Notes: generated by a model not told the origin, from the letters alone. Shown: positions 16,460 through 26,324, counted from the first letter of the stretch. The stretch is 64,000 bases of DNA from Paenibacillus tritici (GCF_013204885.1 NZ_JABMKX010000009.1:186001-250000); one strand, 5' to 3'. Translations and numbers: made by a program.

Positions 16460-18499
16460 GTGCAACAGAAATGGCAACGCTGGAATATAGCTTCACGCAA
16501 GTGGTTATGGGTCATTGTGGTAGTGGGTCTGCTCGGCGCGCTTCCGGTTGTATATGACCGTCTTCAGACCGAGAAATCTGCCAAAACGGTTGAGTTTGTC
16601 TTTGATTACCGCGATCTGGTTGAGGTGGCGAGCTACCGGGAGAAGCCGCAGGATTATATCTCCGAGCAGCTTGACCGGTTGAAGGCTGCCGGTGTTCAGA
16701 GCATGGCCATTTACGAGAATACACTGGAGGATTACCGCAAGGCGCGTCGGTTAATGATCTGGGGAGCGTCTGATATCGCCAGTCTTACCGATACTGTGAT
16801 TCCGGAGAATGAGAACTATACATATGTCCTCTTTACCAGTGCGAAGAACAGTGGAGCGCTCTCTCCGGTCATCCGGGAGGCCTTCGGCAGACTGGATATC
16901 ACCACGGAAGAATGGAACTACCGCGGACAGCAAGGGCTGATCATCAAGACCCCGCTTGAAAATGCAACGCTCAAGCCGCTGCAGCCGGACCCAATTACGC
17001 TGGAGATGCTGCACGCCAAAGGCTTCAGCATTGTGCCCCGGCTGGTAGACTCTCTGGCATACAATCAGGAGGCCGTAAAGCGTCTGATGGACCGTTATGC
17101 TGAGCTTGGCGTCAAGCGGATTCTTTTTGAAGGGGAGTCGGTCAAAGGCTTCTCGGATGATGCGGATATGGCCAGTATTACGGCGTTTGCCGATCTTCTG
17201 AAGGAACACGGGATGGGAATCGCAGCCATCGAGAATATTAAAGTCCAGCAAAAGGGCTTCTCGAAGCTTGCCTATCTGCTGGACTACAATGTGACGCGGC
17301 TCTATTCCCTCAGTGAGGCGGATTCCAACCTGAAGACAGAAGTGATTGCGGACCGGTTCTCGCTCGCTACGAAGGACCGCAATATCCGCATGATTTATCT
17401 CAATACCATTCCATCAAGAGATACCAAGAAGGCTGCCATTACAGATACTCTGGATAATCTGATTGAAAGCCTCAGCGGACCTGAAGGCGCGGTTGCCAAA
17501 ATCGAGTCTAACGGTTTCACCATTGGACAAGCCACCGCATTTGATGTGGCGGATTCCTCTTTTCAGCGTTATTTTAAGCTGATTGCCGTGTTCGGAGCGG
17601 TTGCCATGGTTGCCCTCCTGATCTCCTACTTCATTCCTTGGCTTACCCTGCCTGCCTGGGTGCTGGGGATGATTGGAAGCGCAGGGCTGATGCTGCTGAA
17701 GCCGGCGTTATTTGAACAGGCGCTTGCGCTTGCGGTCGCCATTAGTGCGCCTACAGTGGCTATGATTCTCGCTATCCGCAAGATTAATGAGATGGGGCCT
17801 CCATTGCGCGCCAATGCATTAACCTTTGCCGTAATGAGTCCGCGCCGCCGGTTGACGCATAGTCTGGTGCTGTATGTGAAGACAGCGCTGATCTCCCTTA
17901 GTGCAGTTCCATTTGTTATTGCACTGCTGAATAATATCACCTATGCTCTGGTGCTTGATCAGTTCCGCGGTGTAAGCCTGCTTCATTTAGCGCCGATCGG
18001 ACTTATTGCGCTGTATGTGCTTTTATACCGTGGAGAGTTTGCATTCAACAAGACAGGCAAGCTGCTGCGGACACCGATTACGCTGTTTATGGTGATTGCC
18101 GCCGGTATTCTGGGCATCGTGGGAATGTATTATTTGAGCCGGACCGGCAATAGCGGAAGTGTAAGCGCACCGGAGAAGCTCCTGCGGACCTTCCTGGAGA
18201 ATACAGTCGGTGTAAGACCGCGCAACAAGGAATTCCTGCTGGCACATCCGCTCTTTATCCTTGGCGCGTTCGTGGCCTATAAATACCGGAGTGGAGCCTT
18301 CCTGTTGATTATTGCAGTGATTGGCCAGTTGTCTATGGTGGATACCTTTGCGCATATTCATTCACCGATTCTGATCTCGCTGGTCCGCGGGCTGCTGGGT
18401 CTTGGACTTGGTCTGATCATTGGTATTATCGCTATTGGAGTATGGCAGATTGCGGAAGGGTGCTGGAAACGATGGTCGCCGCTGCTCAAAAAATTATAA
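16460..18499 (+). CDS. DUF5693 family polytopic membrane protein
   Basis: 679 residues from GTG 16460, with AGGAGG 8 bases upstream; an earlier in-frame GTG at 16358 has no such site. One N-terminal membrane helix (about 15-32) is followed by a large soluble, presumably outer, domain (about 35-360). About ten membrane helices then run to the C-terminus. The soluble part begins VEFVFDYRDLVEVASYREKP, and its alternating strand-helix pattern (GVQSMAIYENTLEDYRKARR, GVKRILFEGESVKGF) resembles a TIM-barrel-like fold. The gene overlaps csaB by 28 bp and lies with tagA- and tagO-like genes, pointing to wall-polymer assembly or export. The exact function is unknown. Confidence 0.8.
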   Translation: MQQKWQRWNIASRKWLWVIVVVGLLGALPVVYDRLQTEKSAKTVEFVFDYRDLVEVASYREKPQDYISEQLDRLKAAGVQSMAIYENTLEDYRKARRLMIWGASDIASLTDTVIPENENYTYVLFTSAKNSGALSPVIREAFGRLDITTEEWNYRGQQGLIIKTPLENATLKPLQPDPITLEMLHAKGFSIVPRLVDSLAYNQEAVKRLMDRYAELGVKRILFEGESVKGFSDDADMASITAFADLLKEHGMGIAAIENIKVQQKGFSKLAYLLDYNVTRLYSLSEADSNLKTEVIADRFSLATKDRNIRMIYLNTIPSRDTKKAAITDTLDNLIESLSGPEGAVAKIESNGFTIGQATAFDVADSSFQRYFKLIAVFGAVAMVALLISYFIPWLTLPAWVLGMIGSAGLMLLKPALFEQALALAVAISAPTVAMILAIRKINEMGPPLRANALTFAVMSPRRRLTHSLVLYVKTALISLSAVPFVIALLNNITYALVLDQFRGVSLLHLAPIGLIALYVLLYRGEFAFNKTGKLLRTPITLFMVIAAGILGIVGMYYLSRTGNSGSVSAPEKLLRTFLENTVGVRPRNKEFLLAHPLFILGAFVAYKYRSGAFLLIIAVIGQLSMVDTFAHIHSPILISLVRGLLGLGLGLIIGIIAIGVWQIAEGCWKRWSPLLKKL

Positions 18500-19638
18500 T
18501 CTCCGGCTTTTACGGCTTCCACAATAGTGGAGACGAGGCCGTCCTGCAGTCAATTCTTAACGCTCTGCGCAAGCAGTCTCAAGCCGCCGGACTGTCTCTG
18601 GAGCCGGTCGTGTTATCCATAGATCCGGAGTGGACCACCGCTACTTATGGCGTTGAATCGGTGCACCGCATGAAGCTGGGCGAAGTACGGAAGGCCATAT
18701 CAGAGAGTGCCGGACTGATCAGCGGCGGAGGCAGCCTGCTTCAGGATGTAACAAGCAGCAAGACCATTCCGTACTACCTGGGAATCATTAAGCTGGCTCA
18801 GTGGATGGGCAAGCCGGTCTTCATATATGCCCAGGGGATCGGGCCGGTGAACCGTAAGCTGTTTCATCCGCTGATCAAATCGGTGTTCCGCAAATGTGCT
18901 TATGTATCCGTGCGGGATGAGCAGTCCCGCCTGCTGCTTCAGTCCATAGGACTCGATAAGGACAAGATAGACGTTGTTCCTGACCCGGTTATGGGTCTGG
19001 CTTTGCCGGAGGATCTGCATAGAGAGTCTGCAGGAGCGGGGTCCGGCATTGGAGATACGCCCCCGTCCGTTCTGAAGGATGCTCTATCTACCGTAGGTGT
19101 GTCTGTACGGTTCTGGGAGCAGTCCCGGCAAGAGCTGGATGCCTTGGCAGAGGGTCTGGTGAAGGCTTCCGCGGAGCTTCCGCTCCATGTACGTTTTCTG
19201 CCCTTCCATCACACTGCAGATAATGAAGCTTCCCGTTATGTGATGCAGAAGATGGGACAAGGCATAGAGAAGAACGGCGGAACCGTGAGTATCTGCGAAG
19301 ATGCGCTGCATCCGCTGCAGATGCTGCGGGAGGTAGGGCAGTGCCAGGCGCTGATTGGTATGCGGCTGCACAGTCTTATCTATGCTGCGGGAAGGCGTAC
19401 CCCGCTGATGGGCGTCTCTTATGATCCGAAGATTGATCATTTTCTTGAACGGATTGCCTGCCGGCCGGTCGGTACTACAGCTGCACTGGATGCAGATAAG
19501 GTGGCTGCCGGGCTCCTGGAGCTGCTGGAGTCAGGGGAGAGCTGGAAGCAGGAGCGTGAACCGCTGATTGCTTCGCTGGTTGAAGCGGCCGAGGCTCCGG
19601 CCCGGCAAATTGTCCAATATTTCGGCCATAAAGGATGA
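18472..19638 (+). CDS. csaB: Polysaccharide pyruvyltransferase CsaB
   Basis: 388 residues from ATG 18472 (GGAAGGG 11 bases upstream; an in-frame GTG at 18460 is possible). CsaB transfers pyruvate from PEP to the secondary wall polymer, making the ketal that SLH domains bind. Visible family features: SGFYGFHNSGDEAVLQSI at the start, ISGGGSLLQDVTSSKTIPYYLG, the C-terminal IGMRLHSLIYAAG and GVSYDPKIDHFLE. The start lies inside the DUF5693 gene, so the two are probably translationally coupled. Four SLH proteins are encoded in the same window, consistent with this role. Confidence 0.93.
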   Translation: MVAAAQKIIISGFYGFHNSGDEAVLQSILNALRKQSQAAGLSLEPVVLSIDPEWTTATYGVESVHRMKLGEVRKAISESAGLISGGGSLLQDVTSSKTIPYYLGIIKLAQWMGKPVFIYAQGIGPVNRKLFHPLIKSVFRKCAYVSVRDEQSRLLLQSIGLDKDKIDVVPDPVMGLALPEDLHRESAGAGSGIGDTPPSVLKDALSTVGVSVRFWEQSRQELDALAEGLVKASAELPLHVRFLPFHHTADNEASRYVMQKMGQGIEKNGGTVSICEDALHPLQMLREVGQCQALIGMRLHSLIYAAGRRTPLMGVSYDPKIDHFLERIACRPVGTTAALDADKVAAGLLELLESGESWKQEREPLIASLVEAAEAPARQIVQYFGHKG

Positions 19639-19645
19639 GTGACAA

Positions 19646-20404
19646 GTGAAAGCAGATAGCGCATTACCTACAGTGCCTATTTTTGGCATACGAGTATCCA
19701 AGGCAGATATGAAGACGACCGTTTCGTATTTGACGGATGCGGTTCACCGGCGTGAGCCTCATCAGGTGATTACTGCCAACCCCATTATGGTCATGGCAGC
19801 GCTGGAGAATCCGTCTTATATGGAAATCATGAAATCAGCAGAGCTTGTGGTTCCTGACGGGACTGGAGTCGTATGGGCGGCGAATTATTGTCATGAGCCG
19901 GTAGCTGAGCGTGTAGCGGGTTTTGATCTTTTACATGAATTATTGCACCAAGGCGAAAGCTATAGCTGGAGAGTATATTTGCTCGGGTCCACCCCGGAGG
20001 TGATTCGCGAGACGGCTTCCCGGTTACAAACAAGATATCCCGGTATTGTTATCGCAGGATACCATGACGGGTACTTTGGGCCGGATGAGGACGAACAGAT
20101 CGTAAGCGGAATCCTCGAGGCGAGTCCTGATTTGCTCTTTGTTGCCAGAGGCGCAGACAGTCAGGAGCCATGGATCGCCAAATACAAGTCCCGGCTGCAG
20201 ATTCCGGTGATGATGGGAGTCGGCGGCAGCTTTGATGTGATCTCCGGCAAGAGCCGCCGTGCCCCGGTTGCGTTCCAGAAGTTGAGGGCCGAATGGTTAT
20301 ATAGGCTGCTCAAGGAACCCACGCGGTACAAAAGAATGCTTGCGCTGCCGAAATTCGCAGTAAAAGTGGTGCGAGAGAAAGATAAAGTGACAAAAGCCCA
20401 GTAA
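19646..20404 (+). CDS. tagA: WecG/TagA/CpsF family glycosyltransferase
   Basis: 252 residues from GTG 19646, 7 bases after csaB. The family adds the second sugar (usually ManNAc or a related sugar) to an undecaprenyl-linked GlcNAc. The conserved TANPIMVMAALENP and VVPDGTGVVWA (with the essential Asp) and the C-terminal RAEWLYRLLKEPTRYKRM are present. One deviation: where many members read GAPKQE, this one has RGADSQEPWI. Together with csaB and tagO it suggests synthesis of a ManNAc/GlcNAc secondary wall polymer. The sugar donor is not provable from sequence. Confidence 0.9.
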   Translation: MKADSALPTVPIFGIRVSKADMKTTVSYLTDAVHRREPHQVITANPIMVMAALENPSYMEIMKSAELVVPDGTGVVWAANYCHEPVAERVAGFDLLHELLHQGESYSWRVYLLGSTPEVIRETASRLQTRYPGIVIAGYHDGYFGPDEDEQIVSGILEASPDLLFVARGADSQEPWIAKYKSRLQIPVMMGVGGSFDVISGKSRRAPVAFQKLRAEWLYRLLKEPTRYKRMLALPKFAVKVVREKDKVTKAQ

Positions 20405-20452
20405 AATGGGGATATTTACTGAGAAAATCCGTGTAACCGCCTAAAAACAGTA

Positions 20453-20482
20453 TTGGAATTTGTTTTTGGTTCAGCGTATAAT
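20453..20482 (+). promoter_or_regulatory. Sigma-A promoter of the tagO-like gene
   Basis: TTGGAA (20453-20458), an 18-base spacer and TATAAT (20477-20482) lie 36 bases before the start codon. Confidence 0.65.
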
Positions 20483-20517
20483 TCAATGCGGTAGAGAAAT
20501 GGGGGTCGACTGAACAA

Positions 20518-21642
20518 ATGTTAATCATATACATCGCTGGATTCATTGTGTGCATGGGGCTTGCACTGCTTTTGACGCCGCTCGTGAAGAAATTCGCTAT
20601 TAAGATCGGTGCGACAGATGTGCCTAATGCCCGGAAAGTGCATACGAAGATCATGCCCCGCCTTGGCGGACTCGGCATATTTCTGGCGTTTGTGTTAGGC
20701 CTGCTTGCCGTATTACCGATTATTCCTTATGACTTCACTCCCCGGGAGGCTAACTTCATTAAGGCGCTGCTCTGCGGCGGCGGAATGATTGTGCTGATTG
20801 GCGGTCTTGATGACCGGTTCGAGCTGTCAGCCAAAGTGAAGCTGCTGGGCCAAATTGCCGCTGCCTGTATCGTAGTATTCGGGTTTGGCATCACGGTGGA
20901 CTTCGTAAATATTCCTTTTCATAATAGCTATTCCTCACTGGAGAGCTGGATTGCTATCCCTCTGACGATCTTCTGGATTGTCGGCGTCACGAACGCCGTG
21001 AACCTGATCGACGGACTGGACGGGCTGGCAGCGGGCGTATCCGGTATCGCAATTGCCACCATTGCCGTAATGGCCTTTCTGATGGGCAATACCATGGTTG
21101 CACTGCTCTGCCTGCTGCTTCTGGGCAGTATCCTGGGCTTCCTGTTCTTCAACTTCCATCCCGCCAAAATCTTCATGGGTGATACGGGATCGCTGTTCCT
21201 GGGCTTCTGCCTGGCGCTGCTCGCACTACTCGGATTCAAACAGATTGCGGTGGTATCGTTCATCACACCTCTCCTGATTATAGGAGTTCCGTTATCGGAT
21301 ACGTTCTTTGCCATCGTACGGCGCAAGCTGCAGAAGAAGCCAATCTTCGCTCCGGACAAAGGTCATCTCCATCACTGTCTGCGTGAACTGGGCTTCAGCC
21401 ACCGCCAGACCGTCCTCATCATCTATGGGATTGCCGCCTTTTTCGGAATCCTGGCTGTCATTCAGACCTCTGCTTCACTGTACGAGGCCAACTGGGTCAC
21501 CTTCGTCGTCATCTGCGTCATGCTCTTCTTCCTGCAGATTGGTGCCGAGATCACAGGCGTGATCAGCAAGACCAAACGGCCTATTATTGATTTGTTTTTG
21601 AGAATGCGGATGAAGGTGGATCAGGAACGGGGCACTAAGTGA
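20518..21642 (+). CDS. tagO: MraY/WecA family undecaprenyl-phosphate GlcNAc-1-phosphate transferase
   Basis: 374 residues with about 10-11 membrane helices. Transfers GlcNAc-1-P from UDP-GlcNAc to undecaprenyl phosphate at the inner face of the membrane, the first step of wall-polymer synthesis. Family motifs: NARKVHTKIMPRLGGLGIF (loop 1), GGLDDRFELSAKVKLLGQ with the Asp pair, NLIDGLDGLAAG, FMGDTGSLFLGF and the loop-5 PDKGHLHHCLRELGFSHRQ. These separate it from MraY. It has its own promoter and terminator, so it is expressed apart from csaB-tagA but surely in the same pathway. Confidence 0.94.
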   Translation: MLIIYIAGFIVCMGLALLLTPLVKKFAIKIGATDVPNARKVHTKIMPRLGGLGIFLAFVLGLLAVLPIIPYDFTPREANFIKALLCGGGMIVLIGGLDDRFELSAKVKLLGQIAAACIVVFGFGITVDFVNIPFHNSYSSLESWIAIPLTIFWIVGVTNAVNLIDGLDGLAAGVSGIAIATIAVMAFLMGNTMVALLCLLLLGSILGFLFFNFHPAKIFMGDTGSLFLGFCLALLALLGFKQIAVVSFITPLLIIGVPLSDTFFAIVRRKLQKKPIFAPDKGHLHHCLRELGFSHRQTVLIIYGIAAFFGILAVIQTSASLYEANWVTFVVICVMLFFLQIGAEITGVISKTKRPIIDLFLRMRMKVDQERGTK

Positions 21643-21691
21643 TACATTCACTTGGTGTTAGATTGTATCCAATTTAATTAGATTGAGTTGA

Positions 21692-21721
21692 AGCGTATCC
21701 TGTCACAGGATACGCTTTTTT
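21692..21721 (+). terminator. Intrinsic terminator of the tagO-like gene
   Basis: GCGTATCC and GGATACGC pair perfectly (loop TGTCACA). Six T follow. Confidence 0.9.
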
Positions 21722-21882
21722 AGTGCGTTCACACGAAACGGAATCTCAACGGAGCTATCCAATTGTGTCAACTGTAGCAGATCTGGATGACGTTTACAGA
21801 AAAATTGGACATAGTCCTTCAATTTATGGACGGCTGGACCGATAAAATAATTATCATCAACAAAAAGGGAGAGGTTAATGAC

Positions 21883-24800
21883 ATGCAGCGCATGAGAAAA
21901 ACATTTATCTGGACACTTCTGTTCGCTTTATTGGTATCCTTAGTCCCGCCAGGACTTATGAATATTGCGGCGGCTGCAGATAAGCCTACCAGTTACTTCA
22001 CACCGGATAATCAAAAACTTCGGAATACGGTTGATCTGACTTTATTGCCGCCATCTTCACCGACGTTACCTCCGCAAATTGCAAGAGATAATGTATTGCA
22101 GGTGACAGATGCGAGCTTGACCGTTACAGGAACCTTTACCAAGGTGACTAGTTCTACACTTGGAGCCAATGTTCAACTGTTGAACTGGGATCAGACAAAT
22201 AAAAAGTGGATCGAAGACCCTACACGTGTAACTCCAGGTGTTGTCCAATTAGATGTTGACAGTCCTGATAACCGATTCAGTGCCAATCTGACCTTGTATC
22301 CGGGTATGAACCGGATTACACTGACTGGATCACAAGGCAGCAATGAACGATCAGAAGCATTTTATGTTCTGTTTGATAAGGTGCCGTATGTAGAGAAGCT
22401 TCAGGTTCTGGGTGGATCTGAGAAGCTGAATCTAAATGAAGGCGCACAGTTAGTTGTAGCCAATAAAGAGATCACACTGGAAGGTAAGGCGCAGAATGCT
22501 ACCAAGGTTACCGTTGCTCTTAATGACGGTACTGCGTCAAGTACATCCTTGCTTCAGGATGGAACCTTCTTTTCCCAGCGAATGGAGCTTAAGCCCGGGG
22601 TGAATACCCTTAAGCTGGTTGTGCAGAATGGTTCTGACACGCTGAGCTTTCAATATTCAATTTTCTACTATGATGAGAAGAACCCTATAGTCGCCATGTA
22701 TTTAGGAGATAAGCTAAAACAGGGGCAGGACCTTTTGTACGGGGACCAGCCAGTGATGACAGAAGACAGCGATACCGCCGACCTGTTTGTTCAGATGATG
22801 GTTCCAGACAATGCCGGAGTACCCTTCCAGGGCTCAGCAGTTGTGAAGCTGGATAGCATAGTACCCGCTATTGAATTTGGTGAAGGATTAACACTTGGAA
22901 GTAGTGGTGCTGTAGAATTAAAAAAAGGAACTGAAATTATGGTGCCCTCTCCAGTAAAGGATGCGCCCGCTTATAGGCTGGTAACTTTTAAAATTCCTTT
23001 GACGTTAACAAAAGATAACGCAACACCCGCTAACCGTTTAGAAAAGCAGACGCACAATCTTTCGGTTGCCTATGGAACCAAGACCGTTAACCGGTCCATT
23101 GAATTTCAGTATATGAAGAATAATATTGTAATCACGGATATGAAGTATTTAGCGGGATATAACGGAACCGGGACGGTGCCTGCCGGAGTAGCGCTGAATG
23201 GGGCCAAGGTAGATTCGGGAGAATTTTATATTTTGGTCAAAACCAATGCTGCTGTTTCTACTGTACTGACTACACCAGTTAAGTTGTTGGCAAACTATTT
23301 GCCTTTGTCCACCAGAGGGTTAGATCCACAGTGGATCAAGTCTGTATCCTCTACAGAACACATCTTTAAAATTACGGATTTCCAGAACGGAAATCAGACT
23401 GTCCGCTTCAAGATTGATGGATCGTCCTCCAACAAGGATGTGAATATTTCATTTGCCTCTAAGAGCTATATTTATGTATCGAACCTTACAGATGGACAGA
23501 CTTATGTAATAAACTCCAAAGAAAGTACATCGTTGAACGTCAAGGGACAATATGTTGATTTTAATTTGGCCAGTAAATACTTTTTGGCTGAAATGTATGT
23601 GAACGGAACAAAGGTCATGCCTATCGGCTCAGAGAAATTTCCGAACGCCAGTGACGGCACTTTTACAGTGGATTTAAAAATTGATGCAAGTGCAGGACCC
23701 ATTGTATTTGGGGAGAACAAAATTGTTCTGACAGGTACAGGGGTAGATGAAAAGGGACAGGTTCGTGAGGTTCGCAAGGAACTGCGCGTCTATATTCTCG
23801 ATGAGAATGTATCGACAATCAGCAAGTTCCAGCCAGCCTTAGGTACAGGGAGATCGGCATTCCCGGACACTAATTTTGGGCCAACAGATGTCCTGTTGAC
23901 GAAGCTGTTCAATCTGACACCTGACTTCATTTATAATGAAACGAAATATACGACCAGTCTGAAGACCTATGATTTGGTGCTAAGAGGCAGCGGGGCAGTC
24001 AAGCTTAATCTGAATCTGGGGACCAAAAATATATTGTCGCTTGATATTCCCGCTAACGCGAGTTCCGCGAACACAGTAAGCCCGGTCTTTGCGGATCAAC
24101 GTTATACCACCAGCTTTGCCGGCAGTCAAAAAGACTTCGTTATGCGAATTCAGGATCTTACCAATGATACACCGGGAACTTATATATATACGCTTGAATT
24201 GATCAATAGCACCGGTGCCAAGACTAGCCAGAAGCTGGAACTGGTCCGGGAAGTAAGTGCCTACCGTATTCTATCGCCACAGCCTTCTGTAGGTACCCAA
24301 TATGTTGTGAATAAGAATTTTGTTCATTTCGATATTGAGGCTGAGGGAGCTACCAGCGTAATTATTGATAAAGAACAGGCAGTCAAAAGAACGGATCTGG
24401 GCCCTGGCAGATTCGTATTGGATTATGTAGGGTTGAAACCGGATAAGGCCAATAGTATTAAAATTCAGATCGTTAGAGGAAGCAGTACAAGTACAGATAC
24501 CATCTCCATATTCTATACAGGCACTGTAGCGGTTGATTCGCAGTATATGGCACCGAAGGTAGCAGACAAATACAGTGTATTTAATAAGAAGCTAGAACTG
24601 AACTTTCCTAAAGGAACAGTAATGCAAAGTACAGATACGCGCAATCTGAAGAAGTTCTATCCAAATACCAAGCTTCGCTTCGGTATTGCAGAGCCGACAA
24701 CGGGTGTGGTGGAGCGCCGTAATGATTATGGCAATGTCATCGGCTTCCCAATAACGTTTGAGGAGAGCGGCATCCCTAACTGGATCATTCCTGACGAATT

Positions 24801-25812
24801 TTCTCTTCGTTTCAGTTCTCCGTATGAGAGCAGCAACTTTGTGAGAATTTCGGATGTGTATTGGATTAGCGGAGGCCTTGGTGAACTGGGCACAGCAGCA
24901 TCTGCAGGTTATATTCCTGCAACGAATGGTCTAGCCCCTTATTCTGTTGATGGTCTGTTCGGTGACCCGCAGACCCCAGCAGAACGCAAAATCACTCCGT
25001 CCAAACGGGGAACGTTAACTCTGTCCTTTGACTCCAATGTAGTTGACGATGCAGGGACAGTAGTAACTGTATTCCAATATAATTCCAACCGGGAATGGGT
25101 TAATATTGGCGGGACCGTTGATACCAAGAAACATACGATTAGTGTTCCATTTGATGAATTTGGTTATTACAAGGTTATGAAGATGAGCCGTGGCTATAAC
25201 GATATTACGAACCACCAATGGGCTAGAAATATTCTAAATGCTCTGTATTCCAAGGGAATCATGAACAATCTTCGTTTTGAACAATTTGGAACAGATGATC
25301 AAACAACAAGAGGAGAGTTTGCAACCCTGCTTGTAAAGGGTCTGAATCTGCCGCTTAACTACGATGATAATAAGACTTATTCAGATCTGGTTCCGGGAGC
25401 CGGCTCAGTTACATGGGACTACGCACATATTGAGACGGCATCAAGAGCAGGAATTGTGACGGGACTTACCGACGGAGTGTTTGGGCCGGATCAACCAATT
25501 ACGCGTGAACAAGCCGCTGTGATGATCGCCAGAGCGCTGAAGCTGAAGCTGCCTGTTAACGATCAGAAATTAAAGGATGCAGTAGCTAAGTCATTCCTGG
25601 ATTCCGGCAAGATAGAATCTTACGCATTGGCCGCTGTTCAGGCTGTATCCAAGGCTAAGATTATGAATGGGGCTGAAGTGACCACACCAGGCCAAAAGAA
25701 AGCCTCGTACAACTTCAACCCCAAATCTAATATGACGAGAGCTGAGGCTGGTAAAATTGCTGTGGAGCTTTTGAAGAAGAGCACTAGTATTTTCCCTAAA
25801 AGTCTGAGCTAG
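21883..25812 (+). CDS. Large secreted SLH-domain surface protein (SLH at C-terminus)
   Basis: 1309 residues from ATG 21883 (AGGGAGAGG 8 bases upstream). A signal peptide (MQRMRKTFIWTLLFALLVSL..., likely cut after NIAAAA near residue 31) is followed by about 1050 residues of beta-rich, Ig-like modules with no enzymatic motif that I recognise. From about residue 1104 there are three SLH domains; the clearest signatures are TTRGEFATLLVKGLNL, GVFGPDQPITREQAAVMIARAL and NPKSNMTRAEAGKIAVELL. SLH domains bind the pyruvylated wall polymer made by the csaB pathway just upstream. A structural or adhesive surface role is inferred. Base use is more A/T-rich than in the upstream glycosyltransferase genes. 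Confidence 0.88.
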   Translation: MQRMRKTFIWTLLFALLVSLVPPGLMNIAAAADKPTSYFTPDNQKLRNTVDLTLLPPSSPTLPPQIARDNVLQVTDASLTVTGTFTKVTSSTLGANVQLLNWDQTNKKWIEDPTRVTPGVVQLDVDSPDNRFSANLTLYPGMNRITLTGSQGSNERSEAFYVLFDKVPYVEKLQVLGGSEKLNLNEGAQLVVANKEITLEGKAQNATKVTVALNDGTASSTSLLQDGTFFSQRMELKPGVNTLKLVVQNGSDTLSFQYSIFYYDEKNPIVAMYLGDKLKQGQDLLYGDQPVMTEDSDTADLFVQMMVPDNAGVPFQGSAVVKLDSIVPAIEFGEGLTLGSSGAVELKKGTEIMVPSPVKDAPAYRLVTFKIPLTLTKDNATPANRLEKQTHNLSVAYGTKTVNRSIEFQYMKNNIVITDMKYLAGYNGTGTVPAGVALNGAKVDSGEFYILVKTNAAVSTVLTTPVKLLANYLPLSTRGLDPQWIKSVSSTEHIFKITDFQNGNQTVRFKIDGSSSNKDVNISFASKSYIYVSNLTDGQTYVINSKESTSLNVKGQYVDFNLASKYFLAEMYVNGTKVMPIGSEKFPNASDGTFTVDLKIDASAGPIVFGENKIVLTGTGVDEKGQVREVRKELRVYILDENVSTISKFQPALGTGRSAFPDTNFGPTDVLLTKLFNLTPDFIYNETKYTTSLKTYDLVLRGSGAVKLNLNLGTKNILSLDIPANASSANTVSPVFADQRYTTSFAGSQKDFVMRIQDLTNDTPGTYIYTLELINSTGAKTSQKLELVREVSAYRILSPQPSVGTQYVVNKNFVHFDIEAEGATSVIIDKEQAVKRTDLGPGRFVLDYVGLKPDKANSIKIQIVRGSSTSTDTISIFYTGTVAVDSQYMAPKVADKYSVFNKKLELNFPKGTVMQSTDTRNLKKFYPNTKLRFGIAEPTTGVVERRNDYGNVIGFPITFEESGIPNWIIPDEFSLRFSSPYESSNFVRISDVYWISGGLGELGTAASAGYIPATNGLAPYSVDGLFGDPQTPAERKITPSKRGTLTLSFDSNVVDDAGTVVTVFQYNSNREWVNIGGTVDTKKHTISVPFDEFGYYKVMKMSRGYNDITNHQWARNILNALYSKGIMNNLRFEQFGTDDQTTRGEFATLLVKGLNLPLNYDDNKTYSDLVPGAGSVTWDYAHIETASRAGIVTGLTDGVFGPDQPITREQAAVMIARALKLKLPVNDQKLKDAVAKSFLDSGKIESYALAAVQAVSKAKIMNGAEVTTPGQKKASYNFNPKSNMTRAEAGKIAVELLKKSTSIFPKSLS

Positions 25813-25856
25813 GAAATGGAAAATCTCAAAGAGGTTAAATTACCATTCGGACATCT

Positions 25857-25885
25857 TTGTAATCTGCTCCCATTTGCGTTACAAT
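25857..25885 (+). promoter_or_regulatory. Sigma-A promoter of the 25926 gene
   Basis: TTGTAA (25857-25862), a 17-base spacer and TACAAT (25880-25885) lie 40 bases before the ATG. Confidence 0.6.
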
Positions 25886-25925
25886 GTCAAAGAGACCATT
25901 TTTACGTGAAAGGTGAAAGCCATCG

Positions 25926-26267
25926 ATGAAACCGATTTTATCAAAAGCACAATTGGATTACACGAAAGCAAAGAATATGTTTGAGAATAGAGCAAAGGTT
26001 ATGGAAAAGGAAATTGCAGCTAAGCGGGCGGTGCAGGAGATCACTCAGGAAGTGATGGAAGAGCTTGTACAAGCGACAGGCTTCCATGATGCTTATAATG
26101 AGCTGGTTATTGCTGAGAATGCACTGATCGAATGGTCCCATAGCACAATCAAACATGAGAAGAGCTACCGCGAGAACCGCGCAGCGATTGACGCCATGTA
26201 TGAGAATGTAAATGCAAGTCCTGAGAAGCGCCAGGAGTTAATACTGCTATCCATGAAGATCCGATAG
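25926..26267 (+). CDS. Small helical cytoplasmic protein of unknown function
   Basis: 113 residues, almost entirely charged helix (KNMFENRAKVMEKEIAAKR, then TQEVMEELVQATGFHDAYNEL and a C-terminal stretch with AIDAMYENVNASPEKRQELILL). There is no signal peptide or membrane segment. The heptad-like pattern suggests a coiled coil or helical bundle. A clean promoter, RBS (GAAAGGTGAAAG) and strong terminator make it a convincing independent gene. I do not recognise the family; it could be a regulator or chaperone-like protein for the neighbouring surface proteins, but nothing in the sequence shows that. Confidence 0.8.
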   Translation: MKPILSKAQLDYTKAKNMFENRAKVMEKEIAAKRAVQEITQEVMEELVQATGFHDAYNELVIAENALIEWSHSTIKHEKSYRENRAAIDAMYENVNASPEKRQELILLSMKIR

Positions 26268-26285
26268 TCCTGGACATAAAGATTA

Positions 26286-26324
26286 TAAGAAGGCTGCTGA
26301 GGTTATCAGCAGCCTTCTTATTTT
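26286..26324 (+). terminator. Strong intrinsic terminator after the 25926 gene
   Basis: A 15-bp perfect stem (TAAGAAGGCTGCTGA with TCAGCAGCCTTCTTA) encloses loop GGTTA. TTTT follows. The stem could also work from the other strand. Confidence 0.9.
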
